Source: Janthinobacterium sp. BJB426 (lineage in GTDB: Bacteria; Pseudomonadota; Gammaproteobacteria; Burkholderiales; Burkholderiaceae_D). From it: a stretch of DNA of 64,000 bases. Below the pieces are notes generated by a model. That model made no database searches, was not told the DNA's origin, and saw nothing but the letters and a program-made list of their open reading frames with translations. Made by a program: the position numbers and the translations under genes. Position 1 is the first letter of the stretch; every line of letters begins with the position of its first letter. This document shows, in pieces, positions 41,557 to 52,783 of this stretch. The stretch lies in assembly GCF_002735705.1 (NCBI RefSeq), contig NZ_PDZL01000015.1, positions 62,001 through 126,000 of the forward strand. The letters run 5' to 3'.

Positions 41557-43073
41557 AGTCACTCATGACCATACAAGACATCAGTTTGTGGATCAAAGCG
41601 GCCGCCCCATCCGGGCAGCTGACGTCCGATTCGCGCCGCGTGCAGCGCGGCGACGTGTTTTTCGCCTATGCGGGCGCCACGCATTTCATCGACGCCGCCA
41701 TCGAGCAGGGCGCCGCCGCCATCGTGCATGACGCCGTGGAGTGGAACGCCGCATGGGGCGTGCCGCACCTGCTGGTCAGCGACCTGAAACGCCTGGCCGG
41801 CCCCGTGGCGCATGCGTTTTACGACATGCCCGACAGCGCCATGTTCAGCGCCGGCGTGACGGGCACGAATGGCAAGACCTCGTGCGCGCTGTGGCTGGCG
41901 CAAGCCCTGGCGCGCCTCGGTGAAACCTCTTCCGTCATCGGGACCCTGGGCGTGGGCCTGTGCAAGCCGCGCGGCGCCATCGAATTCGACGTGACCGGCT
42001 ACACCACGCCGGACGCCGTGCTGCTGGCGCGCAAACTGGCCGCAATGCGAGACGCCGGCGCCAAGGCCGTCGCCATCGAAGTGTCGTCGATCGGCCTGGA
42101 CCAGGATCGCGCGGCGGGCATGCATTTCGATGTCGCCATGTTTACCAATTTGACGCGCGACCACCTCGACTACCATGGCGACATGGCGGCCTACGAGGCG
42201 GCCAAGGTAAAACTGTTCGACTGGCCTGGCCTGAAAACGGCCGTCATCAACCTCGATGACGCCATGGGCCTGCGCCTGGCGCGCCACGTGGAGGGCAAGC
42301 TGGCCGGCGAATATCCCGTCATCGGCTACACCTTGCAGGATGCGGCCGCCTTGCCCGACCTGCCGGGCGTACTGATGCTGCGCGCCAGCCAGTTCCGCAG
42401 CCGCCATGCCGGCACCGACTTCCACCTCGAATGCGCGCTCGGCGTGGCGCTGGTCAAGACGCAGCTGGTGGGCCACTTCAATATCAGCAACGCGCTGGCG
42501 GTGCTGGGCGCCTTGCTGGCGCACGGCACCGGCCTGCGCGCCGCCATCGACGGCATCGAATCGCTGCAACCGGCCCCCGGTCGCATGCAGCAGGTGGGCG
42601 GCCAGGAAGCGCCGATGGTCGTCATTGATTACGCGCATACGCCGGACGCGCTGGAAAAAACCCTGGCCGCCTTGCGCCAGGTGGCGCAGGAGCGGGGCGG
42701 TCAGCTGTGGTGCGTGTTCGGCTGCGGCGGCGACCGCGATCCGGGCAAGCGTCCGCAGATGGGCGCCATCGCGCAGCTGGCCGATCACGTGCTGGTCACC
42801 AGCGACAATCCGCGCAGCGAAGACCCGCACGCCATCATCGCGCAGATCGTCGCCGGCATGCGTGCCGACGGTCCGCAGCCGCAAGCCATCGAAGACCGCG
42901 CCGGGGCCATTTTGTCGGCCATCAAGCACGCGGCCAAGCCGGACGTGATCCTGTTGGCGGGCAAAGGCCATGAGCCGTACCAGGAAATCAAGGGCAAGAA
43001 ACTGCCGTTCTCCGATGCCGACCATGCGCAGCTGGCCCTGTCCGCGCGCCTGACGATGATGAGGACGAACTGA
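41553..43073 (+). CDS. murE: UDP-MurNAc-tripeptide synthetase (meso-DAP-adding) MurE
   Basis: Cytoplasmic Mur ligase of 506 residues adding meso-diaminopimelate to UDP-MurNAc-L-Ala-D-Glu. It has ATP loop GVTGTNGKTS (about 103-112), the carbamylated-Lys region and DNPR in VTSDNPRSEDP, which specifies meso-DAP rather than lysine. The GTG at 41553 is preceded by GGAGG and overlaps the ftsI stop; an ATG at 41565 is an alternative. The stop overlaps the murF start. Confidence 0.97.
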   Translation: MKSLMTIQDISLWIKAAAPSGQLTSDSRRVQRGDVFFAYAGATHFIDAAIEQGAAAIVHDAVEWNAAWGVPHLLVSDLKRLAGPVAHAFYDMPDSAMFSAGVTGTNGKTSCALWLAQALARLGETSSVIGTLGVGLCKPRGAIEFDVTGYTTPDAVLLARKLAAMRDAGAKAVAIEVSSIGLDQDRAAGMHFDVAMFTNLTRDHLDYHGDMAAYEAAKVKLFDWPGLKTAVINLDDAMGLRLARHVEGKLAGEYPVIGYTLQDAAALPDLPGVLMLRASQFRSRHAGTDFHLECALGVALVKTQLVGHFNISNALAVLGALLAHGTGLRAAIDGIESLQPAPGRMQQVGGQEAPMVVIDYAHTPDALEKTLAALRQVAQERGGQLWCVFGCGGDRDPGKRPQMGAIAQLADHVLVTSDNPRSEDPHAIIAQIVAGMRADGPQPQAIEDRAGAILSAIKHAAKPDVILLAGKGHEPYQEIKGKKLPFSDADHAQLALSARLTMMRTN

Positions 43074-44515
43074 TGGATCGCCTGATGCACGCAAGCCTGG
43101 CAGAACTGATGCCGTCGCTGGACGGCGCACAGTTGACGGGCGACGCATCCTTTGATGGCGTCTCCACCGACAGCCGCAGCGCCCCAGCCGGTTCGCTCTT
43201 CGTCGCCTTGCGCGGCGAGAGTTTCGACGCCCACGATTTCCTGGGTCAAGTGGCCGCGCGCGGCGTCGCCGCCGTGGTGGTCGAGCGCTTGCCTGAAGGC
43301 TGGGACAGCGGCAAGGTGCCGGCCATCGTGGTGGCCGATACCCTGGTGGCGCTGGGCCGCATCGCCAACCACTGGCGCGGCCGTTTCAATTTACCCGTCA
43401 TCGGCGTCACCGGCAGCAATGGCAAGACCACCGTCAAGGAGATGATTTCGGTCATCCTGGCGGCGGCCTTTGGCGAAGAGGGCCGGCTGGCCACGCGCGG
43501 CAACCTGAATAATGAAATCGGCGTGCCATTGACCCTGTTCCGCCTGAGCGCCGCGCACAAGGCGGCCGTCATCGAGATGGGCATGAACCATCCTGGCGAG
43601 ATTGCCCGTTTGGCCGCGATTTCCGCGCCGACCCTGGCAATGGTCAACAACGCGCAGCGCGAACACCAGGAATTCATGCATACGGTGGAAGCCGTGGCAC
43701 GCGAGAACGGCGCCGCGCTGGCAGCCCTGGCGCATGACGGCGTGGCCGTCTTCCCGCATGGCGATGAATATACGCCCGTGTGGCGCGAACTTGCCGGCGC
43801 GCGCGCCGTCATCACCTTCGGCCTGTCGAAAGAGGCGGACGTCAGTTGCACGCACCGCGCGGCCGAGGATTTTGGCAGCGACCTGTTCGTCAGCGTGCGC
43901 GCACCGGACGGCAGCTTGCGCCAGTTTTTTGTCGGCTTGCAGGCGGCGGGCGAACACAATGTGCGCAATGCGCTGGCGGCCGTGGCATGCGCCGTCGGCG
44001 CCGGCATCGCGCCAGAACAGATCAAGCAGGGCCTGGAGGCGTTTTCTCCCGTGAATGGCCGCCTGCAGAAAAAACGTGCCGCCAATGGCGCCACCATCAT
44101 CGATGACACGTATAACGCCAATCCTGATTCGGCGCGCGCGGCCATCGATGTGCTGGCGCAGGCAGCGGCACCGCGCATCCTGGTGCTGGGCGAGATGGGC
44201 GAAGTCGGCACGCAGGGGCAGCAGTTCCACGAAGAGATCGGCGCCTACGCCGCCGCCAAAGGCATCGAACACGTGCTGGCGACGGGCGGCCTGGCGCGCC
44301 ATCTGGTCAATCCGGCGCAGGAAGCCGCGAGCCAGGAATCAGGCACGGTCGTGGAGTATTTCGAACAGTTCGACGGTTTGCTGGCGGCGCTCGATGCGCA
44401 TTTGTCCGGCCGTTCGGATGCAACAGTATTAATCAAGGGCTCCCGTTTCATGAAGATGGAACGGGCCGTGCAGCATTTGATTGGTTCAAACAACAATAAC
44501 AAGGAAGCTCACTAA
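43073..44515 (+). CDS. murF: UDP-MurNAc-tripeptide-D-Ala-D-Ala ligase MurF
   Basis: Final cytoplasmic Mur ligase (480 residues), adding D-Ala-D-Ala to complete the pentapeptide. ATP loop [14 protein letters not shown], central [18 protein letters not shown] and C-terminal [12 protein letters not shown] with VLGEMGEVG are diagnostic of MurF. It overlaps murE by one base and lies two bases before mraY. Confidence 0.97.
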   Translation: MDRLMHASLAELMPSLDGAQLTGDASFDGVSTDSRSAPAGSLFVALRGESFDAHDFLGQVAARGVAAVVVERLPEGWDSGKVPAIVVADTLVALGRIANHWRGRFNLPVIGVTGSNGKTTVKEMISVILAAAFGEEGRLATRGNLNNEIGVPLTLFRLSAAHKAAVIEMGMNHPGEIARLAAISAPTLAMVNNAQREHQEFMHTVEAVARENGAALAALAHDGVAVFPHGDEYTPVWRELAGARAVITFGLSKEADVSCTHRAAEDFGSDLFVSVRAPDGSLRQFFVGLQAAGEHNVRNALAAVACAVGAGIAPEQIKQGLEAFSPVNGRLQKKRAANGATIIDDTYNANPDSARAAIDVLAQAAAPRILVLGEMGEVGTQGQQFHEEIGAYAAAKGIEHVLATGGLARHLVNPAQEAASQESGTVVEYFEQFDGLLAALDAHLSGRSDATVLIKGSRFMKMERAVQHLIGSNNNNKEAH

Positions 44516-44517
44516 TC

Positions 44518-45693
44518 ATGCTGCTCTGGCTCGCTCATTATTTCCAGGACGACATTGGCCCACTGCGGGTCTTTAACTTCATCACGTTCCGCGCCGTTTT
44601 CGCCACCCTGACGGCGATCCTGATCGGCCTGTGCGCCGGTCCCGCCGTGATCCGCATGCTCACGCGCATGAAGGTCGGCCAGGCCGTGCGTACGGACGGC
44701 CCGCAAACGCATCTGAAAAAACACGGCACCCCCACCATGGGCGGTGTGCTGATCCTCATCGCCATCGGCATTTCGACCTTGCTGTGGGCCGACCTGTCGA
44801 ACCGCTTCATCTGGCCCGTATTGATCGTCACCCTGGGCTTTGGCGCCATCGGCTGGGCCGACGACTACCGCAAGGTGGTGCACCAGGATCCGGAAGGCAT
44901 GCGCTCGCGCGAGAAATACTTCTGGCAGTCGCTGATCGGCCTTGCCGCCGCGTTTTACCTGGCGTTTTCCGTCTCCATCTCCGAGCCCAATGCCGGCCAG
45001 GTGTGGAATCTGATCTACGCCTGGGTGCAATCGGGCTTCGCCATGGACTTGCCGCCGAAGGCCGACCTGATCGTCCCGTTCTTCAAGACCATCAGCTATC
45101 CGCTGGGCGTATGGGGCTTTATTGCGCTGACCTATTGCGTCATCGTCGGCACCAGCAACGCCGTCAATTTCACCGATGGTCTCGATGGCCTGGCCATCAT
45201 GCCGACCGTGATGGTGGGCACGGCCCTGGGCCTGTTCGCCTACCTGACGGGTAACGCCACGTATGCGCGCTACCTGTTCATCCCGCATATCCCGGGCGCC
45301 GGCGAACTGGTGATCTTCTGTGGCGCGCTGGCCGGTTCCGGCCTGGCTTTCCTCTGGTATAACACGCACCCCGCGAAAGTGTTCATGGGCGACGTGGGCG
45401 CGCTGGCACTGGGCGGCGCATTGGGTACCGTCGCCGTCATCGTGCGCCAGGAAATCGTCCTGTTCATCATGGGCGGCATCTTTGTCGTTGAAACGCTGTC
45501 CGTGATCATCCAAGTCGTCTGGTTCAAGTACACCAAGAAGCGCTTTGGCGTTGGTCGCCGCGTCTTCCTGATGGCGCCATTGCATCACCATTTTGAACAA
45601 AAAGGCTGGAAGGAGACGCAGGTTGTCGTGCGTTTCTGGATCATCACCATGATGCTGGTGCTGCTCGGCCTGACCACCTTGAAGCTGCGCTGA
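44518..45693 (+). CDS. mraY: Phospho-MurNAc-pentapeptide translocase MraY
   Basis: Integral membrane enzyme (391 residues, about ten helices) forming lipid I by transferring phospho-MurNAc-pentapeptide to undecaprenyl phosphate. Conserved loops are present: [21 protein letters not shown] with catalytic Asp residues, [11 protein letters not shown] and the histidine motif APLHHHFE. About 30 residues longer than the E. coli enzyme, with an insert near 150-185, as common in betaproteobacteria. It overlaps murD by one base. Confidence 0.97.
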   Translation: MLLWLAHYFQDDIGPLRVFNFITFRAVFATLTAILIGLCAGPAVIRMLTRMKVGQAVRTDGPQTHLKKHGTPTMGGVLILIAIGISTLLWADLSNRFIWPVLIVTLGFGAIGWADDYRKVVHQDPEGMRSREKYFWQSLIGLAAAFYLAFSVSISEPNAGQVWNLIYAWVQSGFAMDLPPKADLIVPFFKTISYPLGVWGFIALTYCVIVGTSNAVNFTDGLDGLAIMPTVMVGTALGLFAYLTGNATYARYLFIPHIPGAGELVIFCGALAGSGLAFLWYNTHPAKVFMGDVGALALGGALGTVAVIVRQEIVLFIMGGIFVVETLSVIIQVVWFKYTKKRFGVGRRVFLMAPLHHHFEQKGWKETQVVVRFWIITMMLVLLGLTTLKLR

Positions 45694-47249
45694 TGATGTA
45701 CGACGCTAAAACCGCACTGGTACTGGGCCTCGGGGAGTCAGGCCTGGCCATGGCCCTGTGGCTGGCCCGCAGCGGTGCGACCGTGCGGGTAGCCGACACG
45801 CGCGAGGCGCCCGAGCGCCTGGCAGCCTTGCAGGCCGCCGTGCCGCAGGCGCAGTTCATCGCCGGCGCCTTCACGGCCGACCTGCTCGATGGCGTCGACT
45901 TCGTCGCCGTCAGCCCCGGCCTGGCACCTGGCCGCGAACTGTCGGCAATCGCGCCTGCCGCTCTGGAAAAAAATATCCCCGTATGGGGCGAGATCGAGCT
46001 GTTCGCGCAGGCGCTGGCCGCGCTGAAAACGGAACGCGGCTATGCGCCGAAAGTCATCGCCATCACGGGCACGAATGGCAAGACGACCGTCACCAGCCTG
46101 GTAGGCTTGCTGTGCGAACGCGCGGGATTGCTCACGCGCGTAGCCGGCAATATCAGCCCGGCCGCGCTGGACGTGCTGCGCGAAGTGCTGGACGCCGAAC
46201 CGGCGCCGCAGCCTGTGGTTGAAGGCGAAGAAGTCGCCGAACCCGTGGCCAGCACCTTGCCGCAGGCGTGGATCCTGGAGCTATCGAGCTTCCAGCTGCA
46301 CACGACCTTCAGCCTGCAGGCCGATGCGGCCACGGTCTTGAATCTGTCGCAGGACCACCTGGACTGGCATGGCGACATGGCGGCGTATGCCGCTGACAAG
46401 GCGCGCATCTTCGGCGAGCAGACCGTGCGCATATTGAACCGCGACGATGCGCTTGTGATGCACATGGCTGATCCGCTGGCCGAGACGATCACCTTCGGCA
46501 CGGGCGAGCCGGCGGAAGTCGACAGCTTTGGCCTGGTCAATGAACGGGGCATCTTCTGGCTGGCGCAAGCCGTGCCTAGCGAAGAAGTGATCGAGAAGAA
46601 ACGCAGGAAGAACGATCCGGCGCCCGAACCGGTGCCGACGATGGCGAAAAAACTGATGCCGGCCGACGCGCTGAAAATCCGCGGCCAGCACAATGCCTCG
46701 AATGCGCTGGCGGCGCTGGCCCTGTGCCGCGCCATCGGCTTGCCATTCGCGCCGCTGCTGCATGGCTTGCGCGAATACCAGGGCGAGCCGCACCGCGTGG
46801 AGCTGATCACGGCCGTCAATGAAGTCGAGTATTACGACGACAGCAAGGGCACGAACGTGGGTGCGACAGTGGCAGCCCTGTTTGGCCTGGGCAAGGCGTT
46901 TGGCGGCGCGGAACAGCGTCTGGTGCTGATCGCCGGCGGCGACGGCAAGGGGCAGGATTTCTCTCCGCTGGCTGAACCCGTGTCGCGCTACGTGCGCGCG
47001 GTGGTGCTGATCGGCCGCGATGCGCCAGCCTTGCGTGCGGCGCTTGAACCATCCGGCGTGGACATCGTCGACTGCGCCACCTTGCCGGAAGCCGTCAAGC
47101 GCGCCAGCAGCCTGGCGCTGGCCGGCGACGCCGTGCTCCTGTCGCCCGCGTGCGCCAGCCTGGACATGTTCAAGAACTATGCGCACCGCGCGCAGGTATT
47201 TGTCGACGCCGTGCGCGACATCGCCCTGGAAAACGGACAGGATATCTGA
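45693..47249 (+). CDS. murD: UDP-MurNAc-L-Ala-D-Glu ligase MurD
   Basis: Mur ligase of 518 residues adding D-Glu. N-terminal [20 protein letters not shown] (Rossmann UDP binding), ATP loop [12 protein letters not shown] and [11 protein letters not shown] with the divalent-metal His. It is about 80 residues longer than E. coli MurD owing to two inserts: an acidic stretch around 165-185 (EGEEVAEP) and a charged one around 290-320 ([17 protein letters not shown]). Both are outside catalytic motifs, and similar inserts occur in relatives. It overlaps mraY and ftsW. Confidence 0.97.
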   Translation: MMYDAKTALVLGLGESGLAMALWLARSGATVRVADTREAPERLAALQAAVPQAQFIAGAFTADLLDGVDFVAVSPGLAPGRELSAIAPAALEKNIPVWGEIELFAQALAALKTERGYAPKVIAITGTNGKTTVTSLVGLLCERAGLLTRVAGNISPAALDVLREVLDAEPAPQPVVEGEEVAEPVASTLPQAWILELSSFQLHTTFSLQADAATVLNLSQDHLDWHGDMAAYAADKARIFGEQTVRILNRDDALVMHMADPLAETITFGTGEPAEVDSFGLVNERGIFWLAQAVPSEEVIEKKRRKNDPAPEPVPTMAKKLMPADALKIRGQHNASNALAALALCRAIGLPFAPLLHGLREYQGEPHRVELITAVNEVEYYDDSKGTNVGATVAALFGLGKAFGGAEQRLVLIAGGDGKGQDFSPLAEPVSRYVRAVVLIGRDAPALRAALEPSGVDIVDCATLPEAVKRASSLALAGDAVLLSPACASLDMFKNYAHRAQVFVDAVRDIALENGQDI

Positions 47250-48460
47250 TGGCCTTTCAACTGCCCTTCAGCTTTGGTTCCGGCTCGGCTGCCAAGCCGC
47301 TGGATAGCCGCGCGCGGCAGTCGAAGATGATGGACTACGACAAGCCGCTGGTGTGGGTCGTCCTGCTGCTGATGTTGCTGGGCATGGTGATGGTGTATTC
47401 GGCGTCGATTTCGCTGTCCGATGCGCGCAAGTTCGCCGCCTACACGAACAATTATTTTGTCGTGCGCCAGGCGCTGTTCATCGGTATTTCGATCATTGTC
47501 GGCGCGCTGGTATTCCGCATCCCCGTCGCCACCTGGCAAAAGATGGCGCCGTGGCTGTTCATCGGCACCCTGGTGCTGCTGGTGATGGTGCTGATACCGG
47601 GCCTGGGCGTGTCGGTCAATGGCGGGCGCCGCTGGCTGAACCTGCCGGGCCTGCGGCCGCAGCCTTCCGAGCTGATGAAAGTGGTGATGGTGCTGTACGC
47701 GGCCGATTACACGGTGCGCAAGCAGGAATACATGCACAAGCTGACCAAGGGCTTCATGCCGATGGCGCTGGCCGTCAGCTTCGTCGGCCTGCTGCTGCTG
47801 ATGGAGCCCGATCTCGGTGCTTTCGGCGTGATCGTCTGCATCGCCATGGGCATCCTGTTTCTGGGCGGCGTCAATGCCATCTGGTTCGGCGGCATCGGCG
47901 CCATGCTGACGGCGATTTTCGTCACCATCATCGCCCTGTCGAAATTCCGCCGCGAGCGGTTTTTTGCGTATCTCGATCCGTGGCAGGAAGACAATGCGCT
48001 GAACAAGGCTTACCAGCTGACGCACTCGCTGATCGCCTTCGGGCGCGGCGAACTGTTTGGCGTGGGCCTGGGTGGCAGCGTGGAAAAGCTGCATTACCTG
48101 CCCGAAGCGCATACGGACTTCTTGCTGGCCGTGATCGGCGAGGAACTGGGCTTGGTGGGCGTGCTGGTCGTGATCGGCATGTTTTACTGGATTATCAAGC
48201 GGGCGTTCGACATCGGCCGCCAGGCGATCGCCATCGACCAGACCTTCGCGGGACTGACGGCGAAGGGCATCGCCATCTGGATCGGCGTGCAGACCTTCAT
48301 CAACATGGGCGTGAACCTGGGCCTGCTGCCGACCAAGGGCCTGACCTTGCCCTTGATGAGTTATGGCGGCACGGGCGTACTGATTAACTGTATCGGCCTG
48401 GCGATTTTGCTGCGCATCGACTACGAAAACCGGATCCTGATGCGGGGAGGCCGGCTATGA
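47249..48460 (+). CDS. ftsW: Septal peptidoglycan polymerase FtsW
   Basis: SEDS-family glycosyltransferase of 403 residues with ten helices, making septal glycan strands with Fts[12 protein letters not shown] in the first helix, [11 protein letters not shown] (RW motif), [14 protein letters not shown] with the catalytic Asp, [12 protein letters not shown] and the ending [18 protein letters not shown] (all as short quotes) are complete. The ATG at 47249 overlaps the murD stop; the longer frame to 47150 is a shadow. It overlaps murG by four bases. Confidence 0.96.
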   Translation: MAFQLPFSFGSGSAAKPLDSRARQSKMMDYDKPLVWVVLLLMLLGMVMVYSASISLSDARKFAAYTNNYFVVRQALFIGISIIVGALVFRIPVATWQKMAPWLFIGTLVLLVMVLIPGLGVSVNGGRRWLNLPGLRPQPSELMKVVMVLYAADYTVRKQEYMHKLTKGFMPMALAVSFVGLLLLMEPDLGAFGVIVCIAMGILFLGGVNAIWFGGIGAMLTAIFVTIIALSKFRRERFFAYLDPWQEDNALNKAYQLTHSLIAFGRGELFGVGLGGSVEKLHYLPEAHTDFLLAVIGEELGLVGVLVVIGMFYWIIKRAFDIGRQAIAIDQTFAGLTAKGIAIWIGVQTFINMGVNLGLLPTKGLTLPLMSYGGTGVLINCIGLAILLRIDYENRILMRGGRL

Positions 48461-49551
48461 ACAACGTGACGAACTTGAAAACGACGAAAAGACTGATGAT
48501 CATGGCGGCCGGCACCGGCGGCCATATTTTCCCGGGCCTGGCGATTGCGCAGACGATGCGCGCGCGCGGCTGGGAAGTGAGCTGGCTAGGCACGACCCAT
48601 GGCATGGAGCAGGACCTGGTGCCGAAGAGCGGCATTCCCATGGACGCCATTGCGTTTTCCGGCATGCGCGGCAAAGGCCTGGCGCACACGGTGAAGGGCG
48701 GCTTCAAGATGCTGGCCAGCTTTTTTGCCATCCGCCGTTTCATCGCCAGCCGCAAGCCGGATGTGGTGATGGGCATGGGCGGCTACGTCACCGTGCCGGG
48801 CGGCCTGATGGCGCGCCTGAAGGGCGTGCCGCTGGTGCTGGTCAATGCCGACGCTGCGCTGCTGTTGTCGAACAAGACCCTGGTGCCGCTGGCGCAGCAG
48901 GTGTGCTTCGGCTTTCCCGCCGATTTCGGCAGCGCCGCCGGCAAGGCCGTCGTCACGGGCAATCCCGTGCGCGCCGAGATCCTCGCGATGGCGCCGCCAG
49001 CCGCGCGCTTCGCGGGCCGCAGCGGACCGTTGCGCATTCTGGTGGTGGGCGGCAGCCTGGGCGCGAAAGCGCTGAACGACAGCCTGCCTGCCGCGCTGGC
49101 CCTGATGCCGGAGGGCGAACGCCCGCTGGTGACGCACCAGTCGGGCAAGAAGAATATCGACGCCCTGCATGCCGCATATGCGCAGGCGGGCGTGCAAGCC
49201 AATGTGGTCGACTTCATCGACGACATGGCCAGGACGTATACCGAGGCCGATCTGGTGATTTGCCGCGCCGGCGCCATCACCCTGTCGGAACTGACGGCGG
49301 CCGGCGTGGCCAGCGTGCTCGTGCCGCTGGTGGCGTCAACCACCAGCCACCAGCGCGACAATGCGCAATGGATGGCAAAACAAGGCGCGGCGATTCATCT
49401 GCCGCAGACGGAAATGAGTGCGGCGTCGCTGAGCGCCTTGCTGGCGTCGCTGAGCCGCGACACTTGCCAGCAGATGGCGCTGGCGGCGCTGGCAGCAGGC
49501 AAGCGCGACGCCAATGAGGCGATCGCACACGTATTGGAAAAACTGGCATGA
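48457..49551 (+). CDS. murG: UDP-GlcNAc transferase MurG
   Basis: Peripheral membrane GT-B enzyme (364 residues) that adds GlcNAc to lipid I to form lipid II. N-terminal [17 protein letters not shown] (G-loop 1), [11 protein letters not shown] (G-loop 2), [14 protein letters not shown] and [15 protein letters not shown] in the UDP-GlcNAc site are all present. A short N-terminal extension of about 12 residues precedes the first strand. Overlaps ftsW by four bases. Confidence 0.97.
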   Translation: MNNVTNLKTTKRLMIMAAGTGGHIFPGLAIAQTMRARGWEVSWLGTTHGMEQDLVPKSGIPMDAIAFSGMRGKGLAHTVKGGFKMLASFFAIRRFIASRKPDVVMGMGGYVTVPGGLMARLKGVPLVLVNADAALLLSNKTLVPLAQQVCFGFPADFGSAAGKAVVTGNPVRAEILAMAPPAARFAGRSGPLRILVVGGSLGAKALNDSLPAALALMPEGERPLVTHQSGKKNIDALHAAYAQAGVQANVVDFIDDMARTYTEADLVICRAGAITLSELTAAGVASVLVPLVASTTSHQRDNAQWMAKQGAAIHLPQTEMSAASLSALLASLSRDTCQQMALAALAAGKRDANEAIAHVLEKLA

Positions 49552-49561
49552 GGTTAGCTCT

Positions 49562-50965
49562 GTGAAGCATAAAGTAAACAATATCCACTTTGTCGGCATT
49601 GGCGGCAGCGGCATGAGCGGCATCGCCGAAGTGCTGGTCAACCTGGGCTACAAGGTGTCGGGTTCCGACCTGGGCAGCAATGCGGCGACGCAGCGCCTGG
49701 CGAGCCTGGGCGCGACCGTCATGCTCGGTCACGCGGCCGAGAACATCGGCGACGCCGATGCGGTGGTGACGTCGGGCGCCGTCCCGCAAGACAACCCGGA
49801 AGTGGCGGCCGCGCGTGCGCGCAAGATCCCGCTGGTGCCGCGCGCCGTGATGCTGGGCGAGTTGATGCGTTTGAAGCGCGGCATCGCCATCGCCGGCACG
49901 CACGGCAAGACGACGACCACCAGCCTGGTGGCATCGGTGCTGGCGCAGGGCGGTCTCGATCCGACTTTCGTCATCGGCGGCCGTTTGACCAGCGCCGGCG
50001 CGAACGCCAAGCTGGGCTCGGGCGACTACCTGGTGGCCGAAGCCGATGAATCGGACGCCTCGTTCCTGAACCTGACGCCGATGATCGAAGTGATCACGAA
50101 TATCGACGCCGATCACATGGACACCTACGAGCACGATTTTGAAAAGCTCAAGCAGGCCTTCGTGCAGTTCACGCACCGCTTGCCCTTCTATGGCCGCGCC
50201 ATGCTGTGCATCGACGATCCGCACGTGCGCGCCATCATCCCGTCCGTGACCAAACCGGTCACCACCTATGGTTTCGCGGAAGACGCGCAAGTGCGCGCCG
50301 TCAATGCGCGTGCCGTGGGCCTGGAAATGCATTTCACCGTGCTGCAGGAAGGCTATCCGGATCTCGACGTGGTGCTGAACCAGCCTGGCATGCACAATGT
50401 GCAGAATGCCTGCTCGGCGATCGCCATCGCGCGCGAAATCGGCATCGCCGACAGCGCTACGCAGCAGGGCCTGGCCGAGTTCTCCGGCGTGGGCCGCCGC
50501 TTTACGCGCTATGGCGACGTGACGCTGCCGAATGGCGGCAGCTTCGCGCTGGTCGACGATTTCGGCCACCACCCGGTGGAAACGGAAGTGACCCTGGCCG
50601 CCGCGCGCGCCGCCTATCCGGGCCGCCGCCTGGTGCTCGCGTTCCAGCCGCACCGCTACAGCCGCACGCGCGACCTGTTCGAAGATTTCGTCAAGGTGCT
50701 CGGTGCGCCCGACGTGCTGCTGCTGTCCGAAGTGTATGCGGCGGGCGAAGCGCCTATCGTCGCCGCCGACGGCCGCGCTCTGGCGCATGCGCTGCGCGCG
50801 CGCGGCAAGATCGAACCGATTTTCGTCGAGTCCATGACGGACATGGCCGACACCATCATGAGCGTGGCGCGCGACGGCGACGTCGTGCTGACCATGGGCG
50901 CGGGCTCGATCAGCGGCATCCCGCAACAACTGACAACGTATCAATCTCACACTGTAAAGGCCTGA
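49562..50965 (+). CDS. murC: UDP-MurNAc-L-alanine ligase MurC
   Basis: First Mur ligase (467 residues), joining L-Ala to UDP-MurNAc. N-terminal [17 protein letters not shown] is the MurC Rossmann signature; the ATP loop is [21 protein letters not shown] DDFGHHPVE and [12 protein letters not shown] are in the C-terminal domain. The GTG at 49562 ([10 protein letters not shown]) is chosen for GAGG ten bases upstream; an upstream extension into murG is unsupported. Confidence 0.96.
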   Translation: MKHKVNNIHFVGIGGSGMSGIAEVLVNLGYKVSGSDLGSNAATQRLASLGATVMLGHAAENIGDADAVVTSGAVPQDNPEVAAARARKIPLVPRAVMLGELMRLKRGIAIAGTHGKTTTTSLVASVLAQGGLDPTFVIGGRLTSAGANAKLGSGDYLVAEADESDASFLNLTPMIEVITNIDADHMDTYEHDFEKLKQAFVQFTHRLPFYGRAMLCIDDPHVRAIIPSVTKPVTTYGFAEDAQVRAVNARAVGLEMHFTVLQEGYPDLDVVLNQPGMHNVQNACSAIAIAREIGIADSATQQGLAEFSGVGRRFTRYGDVTLPNGGSFALVDDFGHHPVETEVTLAAARAAYPGRRLVLAFQPHRYSRTRDLFEDFVKVLGAPDVLLLSEVYAAGEAPIVAADGRALAHALRARGKIEPIFVESMTDMADTIMSVARDGDVVLTMGAGSISGIPQQLTTYQSHTVKA

Positions 50966-50966
50966 C

Positions 50967-51935
50967 GTGAACCAAGCTTCAGCTATCGACGTTAAACAAT
51001 TGGGCAAAGTCGGCGTCCTGTTCGGCGGCCGTTCGGCCGAGCGCGAAGTGTCGCTGATGTCCGGCGCGGGCGTGCTGGCCGCTCTGAAAAGCCATGGCGT
51101 GGATGCGCATGGCTTCGATACGGGCGAACGCAGCCTGGCCGAACTGGCCGCTGAGCAATTCGACCGCGTCTTCATCGCGCTGCACGGCCGTTTCGGCGAA
51201 GACGGCAGCCTGCAAGGCGCGCTGGAACAGCTGGGCATCCCGTACACGGGCAGCGGCGTGATGGCGTGCTCGGTGGGCATGGACAAGGTCTACACCAAGA
51301 TGATCTGGCTGATGCACCAGCTGCCGACGCCAAAGTACGCGGTGCTGGACGATAGCTCCGACCTGGCCAAGGTCGCCGCGGAACTGGGCTTGCCGCTGAT
51401 CGTCAAACCGCCGCATGAAGGCTCGAGCATCGGCATCACCACCGTCAACGAAGCGTCGGCCTTCCAGGCGGCCTACGACATCGCCGCCGGTCTCGATGAT
51501 TCGGTGCTGGCTGAGGAATTCATCAAGGGCCGCGAATTCACCGTCGCTATCCTGGGCAAGGGGGCCACGGCGCGCGCGTTGCCGCCGATCGAAATCGTCG
51601 CCCCGCAAGGCAATTACGATTACCAGAACAAGTACTTCACGGACGATACGCAGTATTTCTGCCCGCCGCAGCTGGACTCGGCGATCGTGGCCGAGATGGA
51701 ACGCATCGCGCTGGCCGCCTACCGCGCCCTCGGCTGCGAAGGCTGGGGACGGGTCGATGTGCTGATGCGCACGGCCGACAGCGCGCTGTTCCTGCTGGAG
51801 GTGAATACCTCGCCCGGCATGACGGGTCACTCGCTCGTGCCGATGGCGGCGCGTGCGGAAGGCACCAGCTATGAAGACCTGTGCCTGGAAATCGTCGCCG
51901 GCGCAAGCTTGAAAATGCACAAGGGACAGCGCTGA
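50967..51935 (+). CDS. ddl: D-alanine-D-alanine ligase, DdlB type
   Basis: ATP-grasp ligase of 322 residues supplying D-Ala-D-Ala to Mur[19 protein letters not shown] at the N-terminus, then [19 protein letters not shown] with the conserved Glu/Ser loop and [11 protein letters not shown] in the metal site. The start is the GTG at 50967, one base after the murC stop; no nearby ATG. The Tyr/Phe position that governs D-Ala versus D-lactate choice was not judged. Confidence 0.95.
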   Translation: MNQASAIDVKQLGKVGVLFGGRSAEREVSLMSGAGVLAALKSHGVDAHGFDTGERSLAELAAEQFDRVFIALHGRFGEDGSLQGALEQLGIPYTGSGVMACSVGMDKVYTKMIWLMHQLPTPKYAVLDDSSDLAKVAAELGLPLIVKPPHEGSSIGITTVNEASAFQAAYDIAAGLDDSVLAEEFIKGREFTVAILGKGATARALPPIEIVAPQGNYDYQNKYFTDDTQYFCPPQLDSAIVAEMERIALAAYRALGCEGWGRVDVLMRTADSALFLLEVNTSPGMTGHSLVPMAARAEGTSYEDLCLEIVAGASLKMHKGQR

Positions 51936-51936
51936 T

Positions 51937-52749
51937 ATGTGGCATGACGCTAAAAGCCTCAATACGACTGCCAACGGCTTGCTGGCCGCGGTTCTGGTCG
52001 TGTGCGTGGCCGCCGGCGTCTGGTGGGTGTCGCAGCGTCCCATGTTCGACCTGCGCACGATCAAGGTGGAAAGCGCGGACGACAAGGGCCTGCGCCACGT
52101 GAATTACCTGACCCTGCGTAGCGGCACCCTGGGCCGCATCAAGGGCAATTTCTTCACGACCAACCTGGAAAGCGTGCGCGGCGTGTTTGAATCGGTGCCG
52201 TGGGTGCGCCGCGCCAGCGTGCGGCGCGAGTGGCCGAACCAGCTGATCGTGGCGCTGGAAGAGCACGAGGCGCTGGGCACCTGGGGCGAGGATGGACGCC
52301 TGTTATCGGTCAAGGGCGACGTGTTTACGGCGAATGTGGCCGAAGCCGAAGACGACCATGAATTGCCTGCGTTTGCCGGCCCCGATGGCAGCGAAAAGGA
52401 AGTACTGGCTACCTACGTGCAGCTGGCAAAGTGGTTTGCGCCGCTGAAGATGGTGCCGGAAACCCTGTCGCTGTCGAGCCGCTATGCGTGGACCGTAAAG
52501 CTGGATAACGGCATGAGCGTGGCGCTGGGACGCGAGCAGAATCATACGACCCTGAAGGCGCGGGTCGACCGGCTGGTGGGCATTTACCCGCAGCTGGCGA
52601 GCCGGCTGGAAAATATCGACACGATCGATATGCGTTACCAGAATGGCCTGGCGCTCAGTTCCGCCGGCCTGGTGATACCGGCCGAAGGCAAGGATGGAAA
52701 GCCAGTCATGAAGAAGAAAAACAGCAGTCCGATTAAAAAACCGACTTAA
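51937..52749 (+). CDS. ftsQ: Cell division protein FtsQ
   Basis: Bitopic division protein of 270 residues. A short cytoplasmic tail, one helix (LLAAVLVVCVAAGVWWV), a POTRA domain (about 45-115, MFDLRTIKVE through VRRASVRREWPNQLIV) and a beta domain. FtsQ recruits FtsL/FtsB to the divisome. The C-terminal tail is very basic (KKKNSSPIKKPT). One base from the ddl stop, 34 bp before ftsA. Confidence 0.95.
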   Translation: MWHDAKSLNTTANGLLAAVLVVCVAAGVWWVSQRPMFDLRTIKVESADDKGLRHVNYLTLRSGTLGRIKGNFFTTNLESVRGVFESVPWVRRASVRREWPNQLIVALEEHEALGTWGEDGRLLSVKGDVFTANVAEAEDDHELPAFAGPDGSEKEVLATYVQLAKWFAPLKMVPETLSLSSRYAWTVKLDNGMSVALGREQNHTTLKARVDRLVGIYPQLASRLENIDTIDMRYQNGLALSSAGLVIPAEGKDGKPVMKKKNSSPIKKPT

Positions 52750-52783
52750 CTTAATAATTTAGCCCATACATTAGGCGACAGAA

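Noticed and set aside
45693..47249. Frameshift or fusion to explain the long MurD (518 residues)
   Set aside because: The frame is continuous, all catalytic motifs are in place and the extra length lies in two surface-type inserts.
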